Source of the DNA: an uncultured Bacteroidota bacterium
GTDB taxonomy: Bacteria > Bacteroidota > Bacteroidia > Chitinophagales > Chitinophagaceae
Assembly (NCBI GenBank): GCA_903877645.1
Contig: CAIRES010000073.1
Coordinates: 62,001-126,000 of the forward strand
DNA: 64,000 nt
Direction: 5' to 3'
Shown here: positions 17,489 through 25,945 of the stretch, in pieces
How the letters are laid out: each line of letters starts with the position of its first letter
Numbering within the stretch: the first letter of the stretch is position 1
Program-made: the position numbers and the translations under genes
Notes under the pieces: generated by a model
Told to the model about the DNA's origin: nothing
The model's input: the letters and a program-made list of their open reading frames with translations, nothing else
The model's database searches: none

Positions 17489-18718
17489 TTGAACCTCTCA
17501 TTTTTTATAGCAAGACGTTACCTGGCGAAGCAGAAGGGGGTATTCTCCTCATTCATCATCAGGTTGTCTATTGTGGCCACAGCCCTCAGTGTGGCAGTAA
17601 TGATAGTGACAGTAGCCATACTGACGGGGTTCAACTCGGCAGTGAGCGAGAAACTCTATAGCTTTATGGGGCATGTGCACGTGGTGCCTTATGACGAGAC
17701 CCATTCCACCAACCTTAGTTATTCAGACCCCATCTATTATGATACGGCGCTTGTGGCAACGATAGGCAAGGTGCCGCATGTGGCAGAAGTGCTGCCCTTT
17801 GTTGCCCGCCCCGTGATCGTGCAGGCACATGGCAGTATGGAAGGTATAGTGCTGAAGGGTGTGAGTAAACAGTACCATTTTTTGCCCGGCATTACCATCA
17901 CAGGCGCACCAATAGATTATAGCGATACGGTGTATGCCAAACAAGTACTGCTTTCTACAACCACTGCTGATAAACTGAATGTGAACATAGGTGATACCGT
18001 GCAACTGGACCTGGTAGAGGGAAATAAGACGCCACGCATCAGGCGGGTGAGGGTATGCGGGCTGTACCATAGCGGTATGGACGAGGTGGACAGGATGTTT
18101 GCGGTGTGCGATATACGGTTGCTGCAGCGTATGAACAACTGGCCTGCCGACAGCATCAACGGCCTGCAGGTGAACCTGGATAACCTGCAATATGCAGATA
18201 CGGTAGCCAGCTTCATTCATTATAACATCACCCAGGCACCACTGGAAGCCTATACGACGACGAGTACATACGATAATATCTTTGAATGGCTACAGTTGCT
18301 GAACAGCAACGCATTGGTATTGCTGGCCATTATGGCGGTGGTATGTATCATTAATATGGCGGCGGTACTGCTGATACTGATGATGGACCGTGCCAGGATG
18401 ATAGGGCTGCTGAAGGTGCTGGGCATGCCCTTTGGCGAAACAAGGAATATATTTCTGAGCATAGCAGGGCTGATAGGCACGGTGGGCATAGCGGCCGGCA
18501 GTATATTGGGACTGGGGCTTTGCTGGCTGCAGCAGCGCTTTGGGCTCATTAAGCTGGATGAAGGCAATTATTATATGCGGTATGTGCCCATAAAGGTGAT
18601 CTGGTGGCATGTGGCGGTCATAGATATTTCGACTTTGGCGCTGTGCGTATTTTGTATGTGGCTGCCTGCATTGTATATTCGTAAGATACAACCGGCCAAG
18701 GTGCTTCAATTCAAATAA
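17489..18718 (+). CDS. FtsX/LolE-type ABC permease (lipoprotein-release family)
   Basis: A 409-residue inner-membrane protein of the MacB/FtsX/LolCE class. It has one N-terminal membrane helix after FFIARRYLAKQKGVFSSFI, a large periplasmic domain of about 200 residues, and three C-terminal helices (VLLAIMAVVCIINMAAVLLI, then LKVLGMPFGETRNIFL, a conserved cytoplasmic coupling segment). The family moves lipoproteins or other amphiphiles from the inner membrane. The motif RRYL near the N-terminus is typical of LolC/E. The start is TTG at 17489. No ATPase is adjacent. It is followed 4 bp later by the FemAB/GNAT gene. Confidence 0.9.
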   Translation: MNLSFFIARRYLAKQKGVFSSFIIRLSIVATALSVAVMIVTVAILTGFNSAVSEKLYSFMGHVHVVPYDETHSTNLSYSDPIYYDTALVATIGKVPHVAEVLPFVARPVIVQAHGSMEGIVLKGVSKQYHFLPGITITGAPIDYSDTVYAKQVLLSTTTADKLNVNIGDTVQLDLVEGNKTPRIRRVRVCGLYHSGMDEVDRMFAVCDIRLLQRMNNWPADSINGLQVNLDNLQYADTVASFIHYNITQAPLEAYTTTSTYDNIFEWLQLLNSNALVLLAIMAVVCIINMAAVLLILMMDRARMIGLLKVLGMPFGETRNIFLSIAGLIGTVGIAAGSILGLGLCWLQQRFGLIKLDEGNYYMRYVPIKVIWWHVAVIDISTLALCVFCMWLPALYIRKIQPAKVLQFK

Positions 18719-18722
18719 CCTG

Positions 18723-19664
18723 ATGAGCGATAAGAACCTTTATAAGAAGCTATGCGGGGAGGATAATGACATCCCGGTATTCATGCACCCGTGGTGGCTG
18801 GACGTGGTGTGCCATGACTGGGATGTGGTGATAGCCCGTAAAGGCGAGCATATAACGGGGGTGTGGGCCTACCCACTGGAAACTAAAATGGGCATCACCT
18901 TTCGGCGTACACCGCAGCTTACACCCTACCTTGGGCCTCATATATTCTATCCGGCAGACCTGAAAGAAAGTAATCACGACAGCTTTCAGCATGAGGTGGT
19001 AGCGGAACTAATGAAAAAGCTGCCCGAGGCGAAGGTGTGGCACCTGGCCATACAACCCAACATAAAGCAGGTGGGCCTGTTTAAGCAGCACGGACTGAGG
19101 GCGCAGGTGCAGCAAACTTTTTTGCTGGAGCTGAATGATAATGAGGAGACCCTGCTGGCTAATATGAAGGATACTACCCGCCGCAACGTGCGCCTGGCAG
19201 AGAAAGAAGTGGAGATCAGCCAATCGACGGAATACCTGAAAGACCTCTACAAATTCCAGAAGCATACACTGGCTAAGAAGGGGACGAAAATGCCTTATAC
19301 GCTCAGTGATTTCAAAACCATAATGGATGCAGGCATAGCTAATGATGCCTGCGCGCTATGGGTAGCTAAATCAGGCAAAAAAGTACAGGCGATAGTTTGG
19401 CAGGTATGGGACAATAAGCGCAGCTACTACTTTATGGGTGGCCAAAACCCGGAGACCAATAGCTACCGTGCTATGTCGCTGCTGCTGTGGCACACCATAA
19501 AAGAGGCCAAGAAACGGGGACAAACCATCTTTGACCTCGAGGGCAGCATGGACGAAGGCGTAGAACGCTTTTACCGCAACTTCGGCGGCGACAGGGCGCT
19601 GTACATCATCCTGCACAAAAACGACTCGATAGTGTGGCGGTTGAAGCAGATGATCTTGAGGTAA
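18723..19664 (+). CDS. FemAB/GNAT-like acyltransferase
   Basis: A 313-residue protein starting ATG 4 bp after the permease gene, so co-transcribed. The C-terminal half has the GNAT-fold FemAB/BioF2-like pattern (DTTRRNVRLAEK, then ACALWVAKSGKKVQAIVW, SYYFMGGQNPETNSYRAMSLLLWHTI and FDLEGSMDEGVERFYRNFGG). The EG..D.GV..FYRNFGG box is characteristic of the acetyltransferase_6 family. Such proteins transfer acyl or aminoacyl groups, often to cell-envelope components, in the cytosol. The substrate is not evident. Confidence 0.85.
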   Translation: MSDKNLYKKLCGEDNDIPVFMHPWWLDVVCHDWDVVIARKGEHITGVWAYPLETKMGITFRRTPQLTPYLGPHIFYPADLKESNHDSFQHEVVAELMKKLPEAKVWHLAIQPNIKQVGLFKQHGLRAQVQQTFLLELNDNEETLLANMKDTTRRNVRLAEKEVEISQSTEYLKDLYKFQKHTLAKKGTKMPYTLSDFKTIMDAGIANDACALWVAKSGKKVQAIVWQVWDNKRSYYFMGGQNPETNSYRAMSLLLWHTIKEAKKRGQTIFDLEGSMDEGVERFYRNFGGDRALYIILHKNDSIVWRLKQMILR

Positions 19665-19859
19665 TGACTCAATGACTCAATGGCGAAGTGAATGCTATAA
19701 TTACCCATTGGCAGAAAAAATGGTTTTGAGTAATTTTTTGAGTAATTATTTGGGTAAATGCTTTGTGGTTAAGGGTTTCGGTGGATTATATTATTTACCC
19801 TTTTTTACCCATTCTTACCGATTTTTACCGATTGTTACTCATTTGGTGGTAGTTATGTT

Positions 19860-19934
19860 GTGTGGTTTAAACCGTTAAAACGGTTGTGTGCCCTGCTCTA
19901 TATTTACCCACGGCTATAGCCGTGGGCTATGTTC
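19860..19934. repeat. interspersed palindromic repeat, copy 1
   Basis: About 75 bases nearly identical to 20831-20905. They contain two palindromes: AACCGTTAAAACGGTT and a perfect 20-base one (CCCACGGCTATAGCCGTGGG, 19907-19926). The 391-base gap 19665-20055 contains no gene; besides this repeat it holds the GC hairpin at 19968 and an AT-rich stretch with iterated TTTACC units (19795-19850). Confidence 0.85.
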
Positions 19935-19967
19935 CTTCAGGGCTAGTTTTTCGTTTTATGGCGAGTA

Positions 19968-19986
19968 CCCGGGGCGTTGCCCCGGG
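19968..19986. repeat. GC-rich palindrome CCCGGGGC-GTT-GCCCCGGG
   Basis: A perfect 8-base stem with a 3-base loop just after repeat copy 1. It is of the REP-like type seen between genes in Bacteroidota. Confidence 0.75.
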
Positions 19987-20055
19987 CTGATATATTTCGC
20001 CGCTTCAGGGCTGCCCGTTGTTTGAATTAAAGTTATCATAGATCATGGCTGTTGG

Positions 20056-20576
20056 TTATGCGGCTGATTGGATGTCGGTGCCGGGCTCATCGGGTGGTAT
20101 GTTGCTGACGGTGGCCCTGAATTCTTCTTTGCTGTAGAAGTTTTTGTTGAAGATGTATCCCTTGAGATATTTGTCGGCATATTTTACTACTGTTTGGGCG
20201 AATTCCCGATCGTCTTGCAGTATGTAGTTGGTGAGCTCTTCGTAGGCCTGCACATAAAAACCGATGTGGCCTTTATCATAGTTCTTTGTGATGCCCACGA
20301 GCTTGCGCAGCATTTCGACTTCCTGCATGGATGGGCAACGATCGGCGGCCTCGCGGGCGGCTATTTTTTATTTACCTCGGTGATGTGGTTGTACACGTCC
20401 TGGAGAACTACGGCGGGCGCCTGGTGGTTGGATAGTTTTATTTCAGCCCATTGGCCGTTCTTAATCCAGTTGTATACTGTTTTGCGGGAGACGTTCAACA
20501 GGACCGCTATTTCTTCCTGTGTTTTGCCCTGGTAGATATAGAGGTCGCGGGCCTGTAATTGCTGATCGAGTTTCAT
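20056..20576 (-). pseudogene. frameshifted terminase-small-subunit-like helix-turn-helix gene
   Basis: Two overlapping reading frames on the reverse strand together make one protein. The first (20576 to 20361, start MKLDQQLQARDLYIYQGK) has a clear helix-turn-helix (TQEEIAVLLNVSRKTVYNWIK), as in phage terminase small subunits and related DNA-binding proteins, and ends HITEVNKK-stop. The second frame (to 20056) continues IAAREAADRCPSMQEVEMLRKL, which is how homologues carry on. The switch lies at an A6 run, and one extra A would restore a single ~173-residue protein. It is either a decayed gene, a -1 frameshift site or a sequencing slip. No other phage gene is nearby. Confidence 0.75.
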
Positions 20577-20636
20577 ATATTGCCTGTTTGTGACCACAAA
20601 AGTGAAACGCAAAAGCAAGGTGTGCAAAATGAATAT

Positions 20637-20667
20637 CTATGACAGCGCGCTTTCCGCGCTGTCATAG
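20637..20667. repeat. perfect 13-bp inverted repeat
   Basis: CTATGACAGCGCG (20637-20649) and its exact complement (20655-20667) flank CTTTC, just upstream of the frameshifted gene. It could be a terminator-like or REP-like hairpin; a T-run follows at 20690-20700. Confidence 0.75.
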
Positions 20668-20830
20668 TACGCATGGTGTCTGTCATAGATTTTTTTTTTG
20701 GCGATAAAGGATTGATATGATGGTGGATATACGTTATAAGCGGCCTCGTTTTTGGAAAGTGTCACGGGTGAGTTTTTTTTGGGTTTCTAAAATACATATT
20801 ATTTAAATAATAACTGAGTTATTCAGTGGT

Positions 20831-20905
20831 GTGTGGTTAAACCGTTAAGACGGTTGCGTGCCCTACTCTATATTTACCCACGGCTTTAGCCGTGGGCTAT
20901 GTTCT
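20831..20905. repeat. interspersed palindromic repeat, copy 2
   Basis: Second copy of the 19860-19934 repeat in the same orientation, differing at a few positions (AAGACGG for AAAACGG, GCTTTAGC for GCTATAGC). The 400-base gap 20628-21028 holds this, the 13-bp inverted repeat and the hairpin at 20972, and no gene. Confidence 0.85.
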
Positions 20906-20971
20906 TGTCTTAACGATTGATTTGTGAATATAACAGTTCATGTACTTGAAGTGTTGCCTGTCCTGCGCGAA

Positions 20972-21011
20972 CCGTAGAGTCCTCCGCTGAAGGAGCGGAG
21001 AGACTCTACGG
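20972..21011. repeat. long hairpin with CCGTAGAGTC arms
   Basis: CCGTAGAGTC (20972-20981) and GACTCTACGG (21002-21011) pair perfectly, with an inner TCCGC/GCGGA stem. It lies 18 bases past the end of the 21029-21367 gene, so it could also terminate that transcript. Confidence 0.75.
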
Positions 21012-21028
21012 GGACACGAAAGAGCTTC

Positions 21029-21367
21029 TCAGCTTTTATTTTTGAATAATAGCTTTACAAAAGGTAACACAAGAATTGTCCATAAAACTATAATCAACCG
21101 GTGCTTTCTTTGTACCAGGGTTTTCTTTGTTTCTTCCGAAACCGTTTGCCAATAGCGCCAATCACTAGGGTGTTCATATACTTTTAAGATATTGTACTGC
21201 ATAATAATACCCCAAATAAGAAGAAGAAAGGCTATTATTTTGATAACATAAACAAATGGGCTCTCTTTTTTTATGAGCCATACTATAATGAAAAATATGC
21301 AAAAAAGAAACGTAAAAATATTGTTCCAAAGCACAACAAGAGCTTCATCTGAAAATATGGGTTGCAT
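21029..21367 (-). CDS. small membrane protein of unknown function
   Basis: A 112-residue protein with three predicted membrane helices (IFTFLFCIFFIIVWLI; VIKIIAFLLLIWGIIM; LIIVLWTILVLPFVKLLF) and a charged loop between the second and third (YEHPSDWRYWQTVSEETKK). No family recognised. It is AT-rich compared with the core genes around it and lies inside a repeat-laden accessory strip, so it may be a recent acquisition. Upstream, 21368-21594 contains only repeat-like palindromes. Confidence 0.65.
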   Translation of the reverse strand: MQPIFSDEALVVLWNNIFTFLFCIFFIIVWLIKKESPFVYVIKIIAFLLLIWGIIMQYNILKVYEHPSDWRYWQTVSEETKKTLVQRKHRLIIVLWTILVLPFVKLLFKNKS

Positions 21368-21533
21368 GCGGCAAAAATAGCCTATTTTATCCTATGCGCT
21401 CAATACCCACATCCCTGCACGAGATTGGGCAGGGGCAAGCCCGGCCCCTACGGAGAGTGGTGTGGCTGTGCGTCAGTTGGAGGTTCGGTAAATAGTGGGC
21501 ATTTTGGTTAAAGCCAACTTGTTTTTCATTGTA

Positions 21534-21553
21534 CCCCGGCCTGAAGGCCAGGG
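21534..21553. repeat. palindrome CCCCGGCC-TGAA-GGCCAGGG
   Basis: An 8-base stem with one mismatch and a 4-base loop in the spacer before rnc. It resembles the other GC-rich interspersed palindromes of this strip. A second weaker one (CCCTGC...GCAGGGG) lies near 21413-21435. Confidence 0.6.
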
Positions 21554-21594
21554 CAACTACAATTGCCGGAAGCTAAATGTGAGTGTTAGCAGGT

Positions 21595-22359
21595 CTATTC
21601 CTTAATCTTCTCCAGTGCTTTTTGTGCAGCTACCTGTCCAGCTTCTTTTTTGTTGTAGCCGGTACCTTCGGCGAAGAGTTCGCCGTCTATCATGATGCCT
21701 ACGGTGAATAGCTTGCGTGTGGCATCCATTTTCTCATCAATAGTTTCGAAGGCGAGTACCTTATTACCTCGCTGCGCCCAGCTCAGTAGTTGGTTTTTGT
21801 AATTGGTGTCGGTACTTTCCATAGTCGCGAGGTCTATGTAGGAACGGACGAGCTGGTTGAGGATGAATGTACGTGTATTAATAAAGCCCTGGTCGAGGTA
21901 AACTGCGCCTATAAGGGCTTCGAGAGCATTGCCGAAGATGTGGCTGCGGCTGAGGCCGCGGTCATTCTGATTGTACTGCACCATCTTATTGAGGCCCATG
22001 CGCAGGGCCACATTGTTCATGGTCTCCCGGCGCACGATGCGTGAGCGTAGCTCGGTAAGGTAGCCTTCAGACTGGTAGGGGTATTTTTTGAAGAGGTATT
22101 CGGCAATGATGGCGCCGAGTATGGCATCGCCGAGGAATTCGAGGCGCTCATTGCTATCAGTGACATCATCGGGCTGCGAGCGGTGCATGAATGCCAGCTT
22201 GTAGTAGTCAATGTGCTTTGGCCTGAATCCTAAAAGATGCTCTAATTGCAGCACCAACTGTTTGTCGGTAGAGGATGTACGGGATAAGATGCGATTGATG
22301 AGCCGCCTCAAGCTATTCTGATGGTTTTTTGAAAATAACGGATGCGTTATGGCCACCAA
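21595..22359 (-). CDS. rnc: ribonuclease III
   Basis: A double-strand RNA endonuclease. The RNase III signature NERLEFLGDAIL is at residues 70-81, the second acidic cluster is in FGNALEALIGAVYLDQGF, and a double-stranded RNA-binding domain fills the C-terminus (NYKNQLLSWAQRGN ... AEGTGYNKKEAGQVAAQKALEKI). The long frame (TTG at 22359) overlaps the end of fabF by 47 bp. A TTG at 22311, one base after the fabF stop, would remove the overlap and leave a normal N-terminus, so the exact start is open. It sits in an operon with acpP and fabF, a conserved order in bacteria. Confidence 0.95.
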   Translation of the reverse strand: MVAITHPLFSKNHQNSLRRLINRILSRTSSTDKQLVLQLEHLLGFRPKHIDYYKLAFMHRSQPDDVTDSNERLEFLGDAILGAIIAEYLFKKYPYQSEGYLTELRSRIVRRETMNNVALRMGLNKMVQYNQNDRGLSRSHIFGNALEALIGAVYLDQGFINTRTFILNQLVRSYIDLATMESTDTNYKNQLLSWAQRGNKVLAFETIDEKMDATRKLFTVGIMIDGELFAEGTGYNKKEAGQVAAQKALEKIKE

Positions 22360-23572
22360 ACCCGAAAGTGTTGCTTAAAGCTGCATTGACAACGCGTTTC
22401 TGCGCCTTGTGGAAAGTGAAATTGAGCCTTGGATCGAAAGAAGGATCGTCGGTAAAGTGGTTGATGGTAGGTGGTATGATATCATGTACCGTAGCCAGGA
22501 TGCTGGCAATGGCCTCTATAGCCCCTGCCGCGCCCAGTAAATGGCCGGTCATAGACTTGGTAGAGCTGATATTCATATTGTAGGCATGATCGCCAAACAC
22601 GCGCTGTATGGCCGTGATCTCGCTGATGTCGCCAAGTGGTGTAGACGTACCGTGAACATTGATGTAATCAATGTCGGTAGGCACCATGTAAGCATCTGCA
22701 AGTGCATTCTTCATTACATTGAATGCGCCAAGGCCTTCGGGGTGCGGCGCTGTGAGGTGGTAAGCATCGGCACTGAGGCCGCCACCGGCTACTTCGGCAA
22801 TGATATGCGCCCCACGGCGTTTGGCATGTTCAAACTCTTCGAGAATAATGGAACCGGCACCTTCACCGAGCACAAAACCATCCCTATTCAGATCGAACGG
22901 GCGGCTGGCTGTTTTGAAATCGTTATTGCGTTCAGAAAGGGCTTTCATGGCGTTAAAGCCACCAATGCCTGCTTCTGTAACCACAGCTTCGGAGCCACCG
23001 CAAACGATAGCGTCTGCCTTGCCCAGCCTGATGTAGTTGAATGCGTCGATAACGGAGTTGGTAGAAGAAGCGCAGGCACTTACAGTAGAAAAGTTTGGCC
23101 CACGGAATCCATACTTCATGGAGATATGCCCTGAGGCGATATCCAATATCAGTTTTGGAATGAAGAAGGGGTTGAACCTTGGTGTCCCATCACCTGCATT
23201 GTAGTTCTTCATCTCTTCGATGAAGGTGATCATACCGCCGATACCTGAAGCCCAGATAACACCTACACGGTCATGGTCAATACCCGGGTCTGTAAGTCCT
23301 GCTGCGCGTACGGCCTCATCAGCAGCCACGAGTGCTATCTGGGAGAACCTATCGAGCTTGCGGGCTTCTTTCCTTTCGAAATAATTCTCGGGATTGAAGT
23401 CCTTCAGTTCGCAGGCGAATTTCGTTTTGAACTTGGTGACATCAAATTGCTTAATGATATCCGCACCCGAGACGCCATTGAGCAAGGAGTCCCAATAAGT
23501 TGGAACATCATTACCTAATGGCGTCAGGGCACCGATGCCCGTAACGACAACTCGTTTTAACACAAAGCTCAT
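22313..23572 (-). CDS. fabF: beta-ketoacyl-ACP synthase II
   Basis: A 419-residue condensing enzyme of fatty-acid elongation. Active-site Cys167 is in VSACASSTNS, His308 in NVHGTSTPLGD, and Lys339/His344 in STKSMTGHLLGAAG. The KAS II N-terminus (RVVVTGIGALTPLGN) and C-terminus (NTFGFGGHNASVIFKK) are intact and the length is normal. It follows acpP by 35 bp and precedes rnc with overlap, so acpP-fabF-rnc is probably one transcript. Confidence 0.97.
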   Translation of the reverse strand: MSFVLKRVVVTGIGALTPLGNDVPTYWDSLLNGVSGADIIKQFDVTKFKTKFACELKDFNPENYFERKEARKLDRFSQIALVAADEAVRAAGLTDPGIDHDRVGVIWASGIGGMITFIEEMKNYNAGDGTPRFNPFFIPKLILDIASGHISMKYGFRGPNFSTVSACASSTNSVIDAFNYIRLGKADAIVCGGSEAVVTEAGIGGFNAMKALSERNNDFKTASRPFDLNRDGFVLGEGAGSIILEEFEHAKRRGAHIIAEVAGGGLSADAYHLTAPHPEGLGAFNVMKNALADAYMVPTDIDYINVHGTSTPLGDISEITAIQRVFGDHAYNMNISSTKSMTGHLLGAAGAIEAIASILATVHDIIPPTINHFTDDPSFDPRLNFTFHKAQKRVVNAALSNTFGFGGHNASVIFKKPSE

Positions 23573-23607
23573 TTAACGATTTTCAGTTACAGAAGTGGTT
23601 TAGTAAA

Positions 23608-23844
23608 TTACTTTACATGTTCTTCCAGGTAAGTAATAGCCTGACCAACAGTAGTGATGGTTTCAGCTTGTTCATCAGGAATTGAGATGTTGAATTCTTT
23701 TTCGAATTCCATGATCAATTCTACGGTATCTAAAGAATCAGCGCCGAGGTCGTTAGTAAAACTAGCCTCAGGTGTAACTTCTGATTCGTCAACACCTAAT
23801 TTGTCCACGATAATTTTCTTAACGCGATTTGCAATTTCAGACAT
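23608..23844 (-). CDS. acpP: acyl carrier protein
   Basis: A 78-residue acidic ACP starting [17 protein letters not shown]. The phosphopantetheine attachment serine is in [18 protein letters not shown]. The frame is open for ten further codons upstream, but the ATG at 23844 gives the standard ACP length. It carries growing acyl chains for FabF and the other fatty-acid enzymes, and is the first gene of the acpP-fabF-rnc group. Confidence 0.96.
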   Translation of the reverse strand: MSEIANRVKKIIVDKLGVDESEVTPEASFTNDLGADSLDTVELIMEFEKEFNISIPDEQAETITTVGQAITYLEEHVK

Positions 23845-24006
23845 AGATAATGCGTTTAATTTTTTATGCTGCAAAAATATACTTTTTGGGGAGAATGATA
23901 AAGGAATATTTTGCTAACAGCCGTTTTTTTTGTTTTTAATCTTTAAAAGCCTTTGGTTATACGATATATAAATATCTGTTGACGGTTAAATGAGCCATAT
24001 CAGGAT

Positions 24007-24417
24007 TTATCCTTTATTCTGGCTTTCAGTAACCTGTCGAATTGTTTCCCTGGTGAGTGGTTTTACCAGGTAGTCAATGACGTTGGGATCTGATTTTGCT
24101 TTGTCCAGGTCTCTGCGGTCATCAGAAGAGGAGAGTATGTATATTTTGACGCGGTCCTTGATGGCAGTATCAAACTGATTAAATCGCTGCAGGAAGTCCC
24201 AGCCATTCATTACGGGCATACTCAGGTCTAGGAAAAGTATTGCTTTATGGTCTTCATCAGGGTTGGCGTAGTCTGCTGCAATATGAGCTAAAGCGGCAGC
24301 AGGGTCAAGAAATGTTTTGATGTTGACGTCTGCTGATATTTTTTTCAGGGTTACCGCACATATCATATTGTTGATCTCATCATCATCAATAATGATAAAA
24401 CGAGTAGAAAGGAGCAT
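24007..24417 (-). CDS. single-domain response regulator
   Basis: A 136-residue stand-alone receiver domain: acidic pocket DDDE at residues 11-14, phosphoacceptor Asp64 in LFLDLSMPVMNGWDF, Ser/Thr position in ILSSSDD and Lys119 in YLVKPL. No output domain is present, so it must act by protein contact or phosphorelay with a kinase encoded elsewhere. It stands alone between acpP and the helicase. The 130-bp and 170-bp spacers around it show no other feature. Confidence 0.9.
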   Translation of the reverse strand: MLLSTRFIIIDDDEINNMICAVTLKKISADVNIKTFLDPAAALAHIAADYANPDEDHKAILFLDLSMPVMNGWDFLQRFNQFDTAIKDRVKIYILSSSDDRRDLDKAKSDPNVIDYLVKPLTRETIRQVTESQNKG

Positions 24418-24584
24418 AATTGTTGTTTAAATGAGTTTGTTTCTGGGCTGCAAAAATAAGCTATAAACTAAAGCAGGGTGCGATTTTACGATATTTTGAC
24501 CGCCGATTATGTTAATTGGTTGCCATTAACTTACAGTTAAGCAATAACTGCAATTCATTTTTGCTTCAGCATGAGCCGTTTTCA

Positions 24585-25817
24585 CTATTTTTTGTTGCGG
24601 AATGGTTTGCGTTTTCCTCCTTTTCCGCCGCTGCCACTACCCCTGCTTTTTTGATGGGTGTGCGCGGTAGTGGGGTCGGGTCCTGGGCCAAATTCGGCAG
24701 GTAGCTCTCTTTTAGTTACTGGCTTACCCAGCAAGGCTTCTATCTTCTGGAATTTACCGTATTCCTTCATGCTGATGAGCGTGAGTGCAGTGCCGTTTGT
24801 AGCTGCCCTGGCCGTACGGCCTATACGGTGTATATAATCCTCGCCATCGTGCGGCACATCGTAATTGATGACGAGGTCTATGTCTTCAATATCTATGCCG
24901 CGGCTGAGGATATCCGTGGCCACGAGTATTTTGAGCTTTTTGCTTTTGAAATCGAGCAACACCTGTTCCCTTTGCTCCTGCTCAAGGTCAGACTGTATTT
25001 GCCCCACCGAGAACCCGGATCTTCTCAGGTCGTCGTACAATTGTTTCACATTGAGCTTGCTGGAGCAGAACACAAGTATGCTGGCAAATTCTTTCTGGCG
25101 CAGGAGGTATTTGATGAGTGGTATTTTCTGCGCATCATGCACCAGGTAAGCTTCCTGGAGTATCTGCTCCGGTGGTTTTGAGATAGCTATATTTACTTCT
25201 GCCGGATCTTTTAAGATGGTCTTGGCCAGTTTGCGGATGCCGGGGGGCATGGTGGCTGAGAACAAAAGGTTTTGCCTGTTGGCAGGCATATAGGAGGTGA
25301 TCTTAACGATGTCATCAAGAAAGCCCATATCGAGCATACGGTCGGCCTCATCAAGGATGAGGTATTTGAGCCCATCGAGCTTTACATAGCCCATGTTGAG
25401 ATGGGATATCATACGGCCCGGTGTGCAGATCACTATATCCACACCAGAGGTGAGCGCTTTCTTTTCATTGGCAAATAGTGCGCCGCCGGTACCCCCATAA
25501 ACAGAAATGAAACTGACGGAAGTATAGTAGGAGATGCCTTCCAGGGTTTGTGCTATCTGTACTGCCAGCTCGCGGGTAGGCACAATGATCATTGCATTGA
25601 TCTTGTAGTCTTCATGCGGCATAGAGGTGAGTTTGTGTAAAAGGGGCAACAAAAAAGCGGCTGTTTTGCCGGTGCCCGTTTGCGCGGCTGCAATAACATC
25701 CCTGCCGGCAATTATTGGTGGTATTACCTGCTCCTGTACGGGGGTTGCTGTAGTATATCCCATGGCATCTATGCCATCGAGCAGATCATCATGAAAACCG
25801 AACTCTGTAAAATACAA
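24585..25817 (-). CDS. DEAD-box RNA helicase, RhlE-like
   Basis: About 410 residues from a TTG start at 25817 (reads YFTEFGFHDDLLDGIDAMGY). Motifs in order: Q motif (TPVQEQ), Walker A AQTGTGKT, PTRELA, TPGR, DEAD box in LILDEADRMLDMGF, SAT, then the helicase C domain with ATDILSRGIDIEDIDLVINYD and HRIGRTARA. The tail is basic and Gly/Lys-rich (KSRGSGSGGKGGKRKPFRNKK), typical of RhlE-type cold or ribosome-assembly helicases. The open frame extends to 25904 but the extra residues do not fit the family. It unwinds RNA duplexes using ATP. Confidence 0.95.
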   Translation of the reverse strand: MYFTEFGFHDDLLDGIDAMGYTTATPVQEQVIPPIIAGRDVIAAAQTGTGKTAAFLLPLLHKLTSMPHEDYKINAMIIVPTRELAVQIAQTLEGISYYTSVSFISVYGGTGGALFANEKKALTSGVDIVICTPGRMISHLNMGYVKLDGLKYLILDEADRMLDMGFLDDIVKITSYMPANRQNLLFSATMPPGIRKLAKTILKDPAEVNIAISKPPEQILQEAYLVHDAQKIPLIKYLLRQKEFASILVFCSSKLNVKQLYDDLRRSGFSVGQIQSDLEQEQREQVLLDFKSKKLKILVATDILSRGIDIEDIDLVINYDVPHDGEDYIHRIGRTARAATNGTALTLISMKEYGKFQKIEALLGKPVTKRELPAEFGPGPDPTTAHTHQKSRGSGSGGKGGKRKPFRNKK

Positions 25818-25945
25818 TGTAAGAATGTTTAATAAGCTATTTGGTAAAGATAGCGCAAGTAAGTTATATAGCGACACAAGGCCACTAATAAGCAAGCAAG
25901 CCACTCTGAGACAGAATGGCTTGCGATCAGGAAATATTAAAATAA

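Noticed and set aside
19795-19860. CRISPR-like repeats in the TTTACC-rich stretch
   Set aside because: The units are only 7-10 bases, imperfect and without regular spacers; no cas genes are present.
20056-20576. A prophage at the terminase-like gene
   Set aside because: No portal, capsid, tail, integrase or att-like repeats are near it; only a lone frameshifted gene is present.
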